NCBI GenBank assembly: GCA_015663065.1 | Contig: DQSX01000152.1 | Coordinates: forward strand, 1 to 29,978 | Length of the DNA stretch: 29,978 nucleotides | Reading direction: 5' to 3' | DNA from: Sulfurovum sp. | GTDB taxonomy: Bacteria > Campylobacterota > Campylobacteria > Campylobacterales > Sulfurovaceae | Shown: one piece after another, positions 20,790 through 28,788 of the stretch | How the letters are laid out: every line of letters begins with the position of its first letter | Numbering within the stretch: position 1 is the stretch's first letter | Position numbers and translations under genes: made by a program | Notes under the pieces: generated by a model | What the model was told of the DNA's origin: nothing | Seen by the model: only the letters and a program-made list of their open reading frames with translations | Databases searched by the model: none

Positions 20790-23191
20790 TTCTTCTCAAT
20801 TTCACTGATACTTTGTATGGTTTGCAACACAGAGTCAGGATTCAGACTCATTGAATCTACTCCCATTTTCACTAATGCTTCTGCCATTTCAGGGTAGTCT
20901 GATGGTCCCTGACCGCAAATACCGCTGTGACGCTGGTTTCGTTTTGCACCTTCTACTGCCATCTTTATCATTTTCATGACTCCGGGGTCACGTTCATCAT
21001 AATCAAATGCGACTATTTCAGAATCACGGTCTACTCCCAGTGTTAGTTGGGTTAAGTCGTTGGAACCAATGCTTATGCCGTCAAAAAGTGCGCAGAATTC
21101 ATCTATGAGTATGACATTGTTGGGGATTTCACACATAACGTAGATTTTTAGTCCGTTTTTCCCACGTTCAAGACCATACTTCTTCATGGTATCAAGCACC
21201 TTTTTCCCCTCTTCCACTCTTCGGCAAAAGGGTATCATTAAGATGACATTTTCAAAGCCCATCTCTTCTCTTACACGTTTCATGGCAGCACACTCTAAAG
21301 CAAAACCCTCTTCATACCTGGGATGGGAATACCGTGCTGCTCCACGAAAACCTATCATAGGATTGGCCTCCTCTACTTCAAAGGGTTTTCCACCAAGCAG
21401 TGTGGCGTATTCGTTGGTCTTGAAATCACTCATTCTTACCACACAGGGTTTTGGGTAAACAGCTGCTGCAATGCTGGCAACACCTTCAGAAAGAGTGTTT
21501 ATGAAGAAGGTTTCATTATCTTCATACGCAGAGGTGAGCTGATCTATCTTTTGACCTGTTTCCTCATCGAGTTTTTCAGGATGTATCAGTGCCATGGGGT
21601 GCGCTTTGATGACTGTGTTAATGATGAACTCCATCCGTGCAAGTCCTATGCCGTCTACAGGAAGAGAGGCAAGAGAAAAAGCCAGTTCAGGATTACCAAG
21701 ATTCATCATGATCTTTGTTTTGGTGGCCGGTATGTTGTTCAGGTCTGTTGTGTTGATCTCAAAACCAAGCAGACCTTCATGGACAAAACCCGTTTCACCA
21801 TCTGCACAGTTCACCGTCACTTCCTGCCCGTTTTCCAAAATTTCTGAAGCATTTTTAGCACCTACAATGGCAGGAATGCCCAGTTCTCTGGAAACAATGG
21901 CAGCATGACAGGTTCGTCCTCCGGAGTTTGTGACGATGGCAGAGGCTATTTTCATAACAGGTTCCCAGTCCGGGCTTGTAGTCTCAGCCACAAGTACATC
22001 TCCTGCTTCAAATGCATCAAGGTCATTTGCATCCAGTATCTTACGTACTTTTCCTCTACCTATTTTGGTACCGACTGCACGTCCTTCCACGAGTACTTTG
22101 GACACTTCTTTTAGTGTGTATATTTCCAGTCTATTGCTTCCTTTTCTGGACTCCACTGTTTCAGGACGTGCCTGTACGATGTAAAGCTGACCATCCAGAC
22201 CATCTTTGGCCCACTCCATATCCATGGGTTTTTCATACCCAGCCTGTTTTGAATAGTGATCTTCGATCTTAATGGCATACTGGGTTAAAAGTAAAACATC
22301 TTCATCAGATATACAGAACTTTGTTTGTTTCTCTTTAGATGTAGCAATGTTCTTTGTATACTCTACCCCAATACTCTCTTTGCTTATCTCATTATCAAAA
22401 ACCATCGTAAGGGCTTTTTCTCCCAGTCTTCGTTTCAATACAGAACGGTACCCTTTTTTAAAAGTAGGTTTATGTACATAAAAACTGTCAGGAGCAATAG
22501 CACCCTGTACAATGTTCTCACCCAACCCATAAGCAGCATTAATGAAGACTACATCTTTAAATCCAGTCTCAGGATCGATGGAGAACATCACCCCGCTCTC
22601 ACCAATGTCAGACCTGACCATTTTCATGACCACCACAGAGAGATGGACTTTCAGGTAGTCAAAACCATGGTCATATTTGTAGTGAAGGGAGCGGTCTGTA
22701 AAGTTTGAAGCAAGGCAGCGTTTATACGCATCTAAAAGTGCATCTAAACCTTTTATATTCAGGTAGCTGTCATTTTGTCCTGCAAAAGAGGCTTCAGGAG
22801 AGTCTTCCGCAGTGGCAGAACTTCGGACCGCCAACGTTACTTCTTCACCATATTCTACTTTTATAGCCTCATAAGCAGATTCTATCTGTAGGATGAGATC
22901 ATCAGGTAAAGTACAGTTATGAACGATCTCTCTACATACCTTTCCTCTCTCCTGTAGCTGCAGCACATCATCAGGGTCAAAAACATCCAGTTGTGCATGT
23001 AGTTTTTTCCAAGCATCATTTACATCTAAAATATGCCTATAGGCATCTGCAGTAATGGCAAAGCCATTGGGTACACGTATACCTTCAGTTGAAAGATTTT
23101 GATACATCTCTCCAAGCGAAGCATTTTTACCACCTACCAGATCGACATCTTCCATACACAGCTCTTTGAACCATTTAATATAATGAGACAT
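20786..23191 (-). CDS. ppsA: Phosphoenolpyruvate synthase
   Basis: 801 residues, close to the 790-800 of bacterial PpsA. The ATP-grasp part starts with DVDLVGGKNASLGEM and contains AVRSSATAEDSPEASFAGQ. The swivelling phosphohistidine domain has GGRTCHAAIVSRELGIPAIVG with His429. The PEP-binding barrel ends with GSNDLTQLTLGVDRDS and GICGQGPSDYPE, with the catalytic Cys in the latter. It converts pyruvate, ATP and water to PEP, AMP and phosphate, feeding gluconeogenesis in autotrophs that fix CO2 by the reductive TCA cycle. A strong promoter precedes it, and AAAGGA lies just before the ATG. Confidence 0.96.
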   Translation of the reverse strand: MSHYIKWFKELCMEDVDLVGGKNASLGEMYQNLSTEGIRVPNGFAITADAYRHILDVNDAWKKLHAQLDVFDPDDVLQLQERGKVCREIVHNCTLPDDLILQIESAYEAIKVEYGEEVTLAVRSSATAEDSPEASFAGQNDSYLNIKGLDALLDAYKRCLASNFTDRSLHYKYDHGFDYLKVHLSVVVMKMVRSDIGESGVMFSIDPETGFKDVVFINAAYGLGENIVQGAIAPDSFYVHKPTFKKGYRSVLKRRLGEKALTMVFDNEISKESIGVEYTKNIATSKEKQTKFCISDEDVLLLTQYAIKIEDHYSKQAGYEKPMDMEWAKDGLDGQLYIVQARPETVESRKGSNRLEIYTLKEVSKVLVEGRAVGTKIGRGKVRKILDANDLDAFEAGDVLVAETTSPDWEPVMKIASAIVTNSGGRTCHAAIVSRELGIPAIVGAKNASEILENGQEVTVNCADGETGFVHEGLLGFEINTTDLNNIPATKTKIMMNLGNPELAFSLASLPVDGIGLARMEFIINTVIKAHPMALIHPEKLDEETGQKIDQLTSAYEDNETFFINTLSEGVASIAAAVYPKPCVVRMSDFKTNEYATLLGGKPFEVEEANPMIGFRGAARYSHPRYEEGFALECAAMKRVREEMGFENVILMIPFCRRVEEGKKVLDTMKKYGLERGKNGLKIYVMCEIPNNVILIDEFCALFDGISIGSNDLTQLTLGVDRDSEIVAFDYDERDPGVMKMIKMAVEGAKRNQRHSGICGQGPSDYPEMAEALVKMGVDSMSLNPDSVLQTIQSISEIEKN

Positions 23192-23221
23192 ACTATTATC
23201 CTTTCACTAACTCTCTTTTTT

Positions 23222-23250
23222 ATTCTACTACTAAAAATAAGCTCTGTCAA
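23222..23250 (-). promoter_or_regulatory. Sigma70 promoter of ppsA, TTGACA-17-TAGAAT
   Basis: Reading minus, TTGACA (23250-23245), a 17-base spacer, and TAGAAT (23227-23222) lie 31 bases before the ppsA ATG. With clpB this is one of two genes in the window with a full -35 consensus. Confidence 0.6.
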
Positions 23251-23310
23251 TATTGCAAGTTTTCTACATAAGCAATGCCCATCGTTTCTATATATTATAA
23301 AAAAGAATGC

Positions 23311-23316
23311 TATGAT
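23311..23316 (+). promoter_or_regulatory. -10-like TATGAT directly before the L,D-transpeptidase ATG
   Basis: TATGAT ends five bases before the ATG at 23322, and no Shine-Dalgarno precedes the start. A leaderless or nearly leaderless transcript is predicted, less surely than for 1740 and 9222 because the box is imperfect. Confidence 0.35.
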
Positions 23317-23321
23317 ATCAT

Positions 23322-24572
23322 ATGAAAAAAATACTCTTACTTCTCATCCACACTCTCTTGTTCGCCTCAACCCCTGACCCTGCTCTGAAGGCATACCAGG
23401 AAAAATACTCTCTTTGTAAAGGAAAAACAAATTATCAGATCTCTCAATGTTTATTGAACGGTAACATGAACTACTCACAGTTTAGAGGAGACAGGTACGC
23501 CTATAAAAGAGTTTCTGCTAAAAAAATAAAACAGGCAGCATACAACGGCAACAGTTATGACTTTACGATGAGCCAACTCCCGAAGACAGAAAGATACTTG
23601 GGTCTTAAAGCATATCTTGACCATCTCTATAGTATTAAAGAGGCCTATACGCCACCACGATTTGACGGTAATGAAACAGAAGACATAGTAAAAATAAAAA
23701 GAGTATTTAATCTCTTACAGTCGGCAGGATTGGAAGAAAATGCTATACGTACCCCTGAATTTGAAGAAGCATTGTTGGAGTACCAGAGAAGACATGGTTT
23801 GACGGTAGATGGAGACATTGGACCCAGAACAAAAGACTCATTACGAACCTCTATCTATAGCATTATTAAAAAAATTAAAAAGAATTTAACATTAGAGAGA
23901 ATATCGAGTCCCAAAGGCAGCAATTATGTTTTGATCAACATCCCAGAATTTAAAATGCATTATTATGACAATGATGTACCTGTTTTAAATATGAAAATCG
24001 TTGTGGGTAAAACCAAGATGAGAACCCCGGTATTTAACAGAAAAATGCAATATATCGTGAAAAATCCAAGATGGAATGTTCCCGGATCCATTTACAGGAA
24101 AGAGTATGCACACAAATTAGCAAGCCAGTTAAAAAAACTGGGACTTCGCTATAACAGCGAGGGGAAGCTCTACCAACCTTCAGGCAGTCGTAATGCACTG
24201 GGGCTTGTCAAATTTCTCTTTCCCAACAAATTTAATGTCTATATGCATGATACCCCGGCAAAATCACTCTTCAACAGAACAAGAAGAGCTTATTCTCATG
24301 GATGTATCAGACTGGAAAAGCCTATGGCACTGCTAAATGAACTTGGATACAGCTACAACACAAAGAAAAACAAATGGATCACATTGAAAAAACAAATACC
24401 TGTCTATGTGGAGTATCACACTGTATGGGTAGATGATGACGGAATTGTTCAATTTAGACCGGATATCTACGGCTATGAAAAAAAACTGTTCTCTAAAGCC
24501 AACTATTATAGCTCTACTGTTCCTTCTAAAAAGAAACTAGTCAAAAAGCATAAAGGACTTGAACTTTTTTAA
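23322..24572 (+). CDS. L,D-transpeptidase with peptidoglycan-binding domain (YcbB-like)
   Basis: 416 residues. The signal peptide MKKILLLLIHTLLFAS sends it to the periplasm. A helical region leads to a PG_binding_1 domain (about 105-175, FEEALLEYQRRHGLTVDG) and then a YkuD catalytic domain (about 205-380) with MHDTPAKSLF and SHGCIRLEKP; His326 and Cys328 are the catalytic pair. It forms 3-3 crosslinks or attaches or trims peptides on meso-DAP in peptidoglycan. The domain order and long insert match the YcbB (LdtD) type more than the short Ldt enzymes. It is divergent from ppsA. The start has a -10-like box but no ribosome binding site. Confidence 0.9.
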   Translation: MKKILLLLIHTLLFASTPDPALKAYQEKYSLCKGKTNYQISQCLLNGNMNYSQFRGDRYAYKRVSAKKIKQAAYNGNSYDFTMSQLPKTERYLGLKAYLDHLYSIKEAYTPPRFDGNETEDIVKIKRVFNLLQSAGLEENAIRTPEFEEALLEYQRRHGLTVDGDIGPRTKDSLRTSIYSIIKKIKKNLTLERISSPKGSNYVLINIPEFKMHYYDNDVPVLNMKIVVGKTKMRTPVFNRKMQYIVKNPRWNVPGSIYRKEYAHKLASQLKKLGLRYNSEGKLYQPSGSRNALGLVKFLFPNKFNVYMHDTPAKSLFNRTRRAYSHGCIRLEKPMALLNELGYSYNTKKNKWITLKKQIPVYVEYHTVWVDDDGIVQFRPDIYGYEKKLFSKANYYSSTVPSKKKLVKKHKGLELF

Positions 24573-24587
24573 ATAAGGGTGTACACT

Positions 24588-24593
24588 TATAAT
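24588..24593 (+). promoter_or_regulatory. -10 box TATAAT for the beta-CASP gene
   Basis: CACTTATAATAAG lies 31 bases before ATG 24624, with AAGGAG at 24613-24618. Confidence 0.5.
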
Positions 24594-24623
24594 AAGATGG
24601 TGTAGACTTAAAAAGGAGATTTT

Positions 24624-26021
24624 ATGGCAACATTACAATCTTACGGCGCAGCAGAGACGGTGACAGGTTCCTGTCATCTGCTTCAGTTACAAAACGGCAT
24701 CAATCTTTTGATCGATTGTGGTATGTTTCAGGGACAAGTTGAAGCACGCAATCATAACGACTTTGGTTTTGACCCTGCTGATGTAGACTTTCTTCTTTTG
24801 ACACATGGACACCTTGACCATGTTGGACGTACACCAAAGTTGGTCAAAGAGGGTTTTAAGGGTACCATTGTCACGCACAAGTCCACCATGGATCTGGCTG
24901 AAGTCGTGATGCTTGACTCCGCACACCTTATGAAAGAAGACTACAAAACACGTTTTAAGAAAGCCCAGCGTAAAGGAAAAGAGAAAGAAGTTAAAGAAGC
25001 CCTCTATACAGAGAGTGATGTCCGTGCTGTCTTTCATCGTCCGGTGATCTATGCTTCATACAATGAACAGATCGATCTTGGCAATGGGATCTTTGTCAAC
25101 TTCAAAAATGCCGGACATATTCTTGATTCAGCGATCATTCAAGTGATATTTGAAGAAGACGGCCTTAAAAAAACCGTTGTTTTCTCCGGTGATCTTGGCA
25201 ATGATTATGATCTGGTCATGCCTTCTCCTGACATTGTGGAGGAAGCAGATATTCTTTTTATAGAGTCCACTTATGGTGACAGAAACCATAAGGGTGCAAA
25301 AGAGAGTGATCTTGAGTTGCAGCATGTCATTCAAGAGACCTTTAAAAATGATGGAAATGTCCTCATCCCCTCTTTTGCCATTGAACGTACACAGGAGATA
25401 CTCTGTCTACTTAAGCAGATGTATGACAGAGGAGATCTGCCTGTCTGCCAGATCTTCCTGGATTCACCTATGGCCATACGTGCTACAGAGATCTACAAAC
25501 GTTACCATGAAGAACTCAGTGACTGTTGTAACAAGTTTTTGGAACGTGACGGGACGATCTTTGATTTTCCTTATCTGCATTATACCCTCAGAGTCCAAGA
25601 CTCTATGAAGATCAATGCAGAAGATTCAAGGTGTATCATCATCGCGGGTGCCGGTATGTGTAACGGTGGACGTATACTGCAGCACTTCAAACACCGACTT
25701 TGGAATGAAAAGAATGTACTGGTCTTTGTAGGATACCAGGTAGAAGGCACACTTGGAAGAAAACTTGTTGACGGGGCTACTAAGATCAACATTTATGGTG
25801 AAGATGTCATTGTGAAAGCCAAAGTACATACGATAAACGGTTTTTCTGCACACGCGGATCAAAATGGTCTCATAGAGTGGATGTCCAAGTTCGAAAAACT
25901 GGATAAGATCTTTCTGATCCATGGAGAGAGAGACAAACAACAAATATTCCAAAAAGAGATAGAGAGACGTTTAAGTAAAAAAGCACACATAGTGAAATAT
26001 GGAGAGAAGATCGGTATATAG
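24624..26021 (+). CDS. Beta-CASP metallo-beta-lactamase RNase (CPSF/YSH1-like)
   Basis: 465 residues. The metallo-beta-lactamase core has THGHLDHVGRTPKL (HxHxDH, His61/His63/Asp65/His66 for two zincs), NAGHILDSAI and SGDLGNDYD. The beta-CASP insert follows with IESTYGDR, IPSFAIERTQEIL, DSPMAIRATEIY (motif A Asp region), AGAGMCNGGRI, a GYQVEGTLGR block, FSAHADQNGLIEW (motif B His) and FLIHGE (motif C His). This is the CPSF-73-like group of exo/endoribonucleases, distinct from RNase J, which is usually longer with a C-terminal domain. It presumably processes or degrades cytoplasmic RNA. It has its own promoter; the ATPase remnant begins 26 bases after its stop. Confidence 0.9.
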   Translation: MATLQSYGAAETVTGSCHLLQLQNGINLLIDCGMFQGQVEARNHNDFGFDPADVDFLLLTHGHLDHVGRTPKLVKEGFKGTIVTHKSTMDLAEVVMLDSAHLMKEDYKTRFKKAQRKGKEKEVKEALYTESDVRAVFHRPVIYASYNEQIDLGNGIFVNFKNAGHILDSAIIQVIFEEDGLKKTVVFSGDLGNDYDLVMPSPDIVEEADILFIESTYGDRNHKGAKESDLELQHVIQETFKNDGNVLIPSFAIERTQEILCLLKQMYDRGDLPVCQIFLDSPMAIRATEIYKRYHEELSDCCNKFLERDGTIFDFPYLHYTLRVQDSMKINAEDSRCIIIAGAGMCNGGRILQHFKHRLWNEKNVLVFVGYQVEGTLGRKLVDGATKINIYGEDVIVKAKVHTINGFSAHADQNGLIEWMSKFEKLDKIFLIHGERDKQQIFQKEIERRLSKKAHIVKYGEKIGI

Positions 26022-26047
26022 GATCTTATGTCATTAAAGGTTTAAGG

Positions 26048-26348
26048 ATGGGTTTCCATACAAAAGATATTGATGAAGCACTCTGCATTCTAGAAACAAA
26101 CAGTTCTGGTTTAAATAGTGAGGAAGCTTCTAAATAGAAACAGTACGGTGCTTATCACTTTGGTGATATTTACCCAGCTTTTACACATAGCCTGTATGTA
26201 TATCCCTTTTATGCAAAATGTACTTTCAGTTCAACCGGTATCATTTAATACTTGGTTGGTACTTGCTGTCATTGCTCTTGGTCTGCTCTTTGTTATGGAG
26301 GCAGACAAGTGGTTGATGAGAAGAAGTGTAAAAAGAAATCAGATATAA
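26048..26348 (+). pseudogene. Internally deleted cation-transporting P-type ATPase
   Basis: The first frame, from ATG 26048, reads GFHTKDIDEALCILET ... LNSEEASK and then a TAG at 26135-26137. This is the start of the cation-ATPase N-terminal domain (H-x-x-x-x-x-E-x-L ... GLxxEEAxxR). The next frame, open from a GTG at 26118 to the TAA at 26346-26348, encodes NRNSTVLITLVIFTQLLHI, then YIPFMQNVLSV and a membrane helix with EADKWL. This is the last helix pair and the E-x-x-K-W/L end of the same family. Full enzymes are about 850-900 residues, so some 750-800 residues, including the DKTG phosphorylation site, are gone. The two ends meet out of frame at about 26130-26150. AAGGATG overlaps the start without a proper ribosome binding site. 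The TATAAT of the hydrogenase promoter overlaps the end of this remnant. Confidence 0.72.
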
Positions 26349-26349
26349 T
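26344..26349 (+). promoter_or_regulatory. -10 box TATAAT for the hydrogenase genes
   Basis: AGATATAATAAG overlaps the stop of the ATPase remnant and lies 27 bases before ATG 26371; GAGGTGAA at 26360-26367 is the ribosome binding site. No operator palindrome is obvious. Confidence 0.5.
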
Positions 26350-26370
26350 AAGCTTATATGAGGTGAAATT

Positions 26371-28788
26371 ATGAGAACAGTCATCATAGGCGGAGGTATC
26401 GCTGCAGCGTATTTGGCTAACCGTATCAAAGATCTTGCATCTGATGTAGATGTATTGATCGTATCTGAAGAAGCATTTTCTCCCTATGACAGGATACACC
26501 TTTGTGCCCTCGTAGAGAAGAGTGCCATGCTTGAAGATATCACTCTTCCTCTAGACCCTACAGTTCAAATAGCATTGAACGAAAAAATTGTATCTATCGA
26601 TAAAAAATCAAAAAGAATATTTTCAGAGCACTCTGTTTTTTCTTATGACAAACTCATCATCGCAACAGGCTCCCTTCCTCAAACACTTTTTGACATTACA
26701 ACACTAAAAAATGCAGCTGTTTTTAGAAATGCAGATGATTGTAAAAAGATCTCTGAGGGTATAGGAGAGAGAGAAGTAGTCATTGTGGGCTCAGGTCCCA
26801 TAGGTCTGGAACTCTTAGAAACTTTAAATAATATGCAATCTGTGAAACATATCACGCTGATCGTACGGGGGAATTCTCTTTATGACAAAATGTTATCTCC
26901 CCAGGCAAAGGAAGAGATAGAGTCTTGTTATTTTAAAAATGGGAAAATCACTATCTTCTATGAAGATGAGATCATTGAAAAAGAGATTAAAAATAATGAG
27001 ATCATTCTCTTAAAAACAAAAAAGATGGAGATAAAGAACCCTTTTCTGATCTTTGCTGTGGGTATCAAACCTAATGTAGATTTTGCACGGGATGCTCTGG
27101 TTTGTGACAAAGGTATACTTACCAACAGTAAAATGCAGACAGAAGATGAAAATATTTATGCCGTTGGTGAAGCAGCACAAGTAAAAGAGTCCGGTTTTAT
27201 AGCAGGTCATGTCAAGGAGTGTACACTTCAGGCAGATGTGGCTATTGACAGTATATTAGGCTTGAATGAGAATGAATTTAAACTTGAAGTGATGATAGAT
27301 ATGCTTAAAGTGGGTGGGTTCGATCTCATAGAGGTTAGGTCACCAGACTATACATCAAAATTTGAAAAGATCTTGATCACTTCACCGAAAGATAATCGTG
27401 TGGATGAATATTTTATAGAAAATGACCTTCTTACACGTTTTATAGGGATCAACACGAATGTAGATATTGGATATATTGAATCCCTTATGCAGCACGCTGA
27501 GAAGATTGACCCCTCTTATCTCTATGAAAACCGCTTGATCTCTGAAAGAGGCAGACTTATCTGTTCTTGTGCACATGTCTATTATCAGGATATTCAAGAT
27601 ACCGTTGTCAGCTCCGGATTGGAAAACTTTTTTGAATATGGAAAATACTCTCAGGCTGGTCGCGTATGCGGCAGATGTAAAAAAATGGTCGAAGACGTGA
27701 TCAAAGCTTCACAACATCTCATAGATCCCAATCTGCCTAAGAGGAGCCCTGAAGAGATGGAAAGAGAACAAAAGATCACGTTGGTGAAAAAACGTATAGA
27801 AAAATACAACAGGCTCCACCCACAAAACCAACTTGACCCTGAACAGCTCTCTGTTTCCATGGATGCCTTTGACATTAGTTCCCAAGATCTCAATAGCTGG
27901 ATATCAATGGTGACAGCAACGATACAACTGCATCCTGAATTTGAAGGGGTGGTCAAAGACGGTATAAACAATTTAAATAGAATTCCGATCATATGGCTTG
28001 AATTGGCTGACTGTTCCGGAAACTCTGAAGCATTCATCAAATCTTCACATCCGGGTATCGAAGATCTGATCTTTGACTATATTTCGCTTGATTATCATGA
28101 ACTTTTAATGTCTGCAAGCGGAGATCAGAGTGAGAGTGTGTTGGAAAATATCATCAAAACCCAAAAAGGTGCTTATGTGCTCATTGTAGAAGGAGCGATC
28201 CCTATGGCGATGGAGGGCAAATATCTTCGCATCGGACCAAAAGGTGAAACGGGACTGAAGCTACTGCAAAAATGTGCCAAAGATGCCGCGTTGATCATCT
28301 CAGTAGGGTCTTGTGCGCTTGATGGAGGTGTCGTTGCAGCTGCGCCCAACCCGACAGGTGCAGTCGGTGTGTCTGAGGCACTTCAAAGAGATGACATCAT
28401 CAATCTGCCAGGCTGTCCTGTCAATCCGATCAACATCGTAGGTACGCTGCTCTCATATTTGATGTTTGAAGAATTACCGGCTCTTGACAAGTTCAATCGA
28501 CCGCTTTGGGCTTATGAAGGCAGGATACATGACAACTGTGAGAGAAGAGGACATTATGAACTTGGTGAATTTGTCCAGGAGTGGGGAGATGAAGGTGCAA
28601 AAAAAGGCTGGTGTCTTTTTGAGATGGGATGCAAAGGTCCTTATGCACATGCAAACTGCCCGACGATGAAATTTAACCAGGGAACATCTTGGCCGGTGCA
28701 AGCGGGACATGGGTGCATGGGGTGTGTAGAGATGGGGTTCTTTGACAAGTATGCAAACGAAAGAAAAGTAGAAGAGGATGAAACGTGA
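26371..28788 (+). CDS. FAD/NAD oxidoreductase-BFD domain fused to [NiFe] hydrogenase small subunit
   Basis: 805 residues. Residues 1-330 are a two-dinucleotide-domain flavoprotein of the NirB/rubredoxin reductase type: GGGIAAAYLANRI (FAD), YDKLIIATGS, GSGPIGLELLETL (about 139-152, NAD(P)) and IYAVGEAAQ. A BFD-like [2Fe-2S] domain follows with C398-x-C400 and C433-x2-C436. After a helical linker (about 445-530) comes a full small subunit: WLELADCSGN (Cys548, Asn551), SVGSCA (Cys648), LPGCP (Cys682), His720 and Cys723, Cys748 and Cys754, Cys763, Cys782 and Cys785. These are the ligands of proximal, distal and medial clusters, except that the second proximal Cys is Asn. There is no Tat signal (RRxFxK) and no C-terminal anchor, so the enzyme is probably cytoplasmic, passing electrons from H2 through Fe-S clusters to flavin and NAD(P) or the reverse. 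Its last four bases overlap the large subunit start. Confidence 0.88.
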   Translation: MRTVIIGGGIAAAYLANRIKDLASDVDVLIVSEEAFSPYDRIHLCALVEKSAMLEDITLPLDPTVQIALNEKIVSIDKKSKRIFSEHSVFSYDKLIIATGSLPQTLFDITTLKNAAVFRNADDCKKISEGIGEREVVIVGSGPIGLELLETLNNMQSVKHITLIVRGNSLYDKMLSPQAKEEIESCYFKNGKITIFYEDEIIEKEIKNNEIILLKTKKMEIKNPFLIFAVGIKPNVDFARDALVCDKGILTNSKMQTEDENIYAVGEAAQVKESGFIAGHVKECTLQADVAIDSILGLNENEFKLEVMIDMLKVGGFDLIEVRSPDYTSKFEKILITSPKDNRVDEYFIENDLLTRFIGINTNVDIGYIESLMQHAEKIDPSYLYENRLISERGRLICSCAHVYYQDIQDTVVSSGLENFFEYGKYSQAGRVCGRCKKMVEDVIKASQHLIDPNLPKRSPEEMEREQKITLVKKRIEKYNRLHPQNQLDPEQLSVSMDAFDISSQDLNSWISMVTATIQLHPEFEGVVKDGINNLNRIPIIWLELADCSGNSEAFIKSSHPGIEDLIFDYISLDYHELLMSASGDQSESVLENIIKTQKGAYVLIVEGAIPMAMEGKYLRIGPKGETGLKLLQKCAKDAALIISVGSCALDGGVVAAAPNPTGAVGVSEALQRDDIINLPGCPVNPINIVGTLLSYLMFEELPALDKFNRPLWAYEGRIHDNCERRGHYELGEFVQEWGDEGAKKGWCLFEMGCKGPYAHANCPTMKFNQGTSWPVQAGHGCMGCVEMGFFDKYANERKVEEDET

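Noticed and set aside
23099..23377. 92-codon plus-strand frame spanning the ppsA start and the intergenic region
   Set aside because: It overlaps the ppsA 5' end antisense and the L,D-transpeptidase start out of frame, with no ribosome binding site or recognisable sequence.
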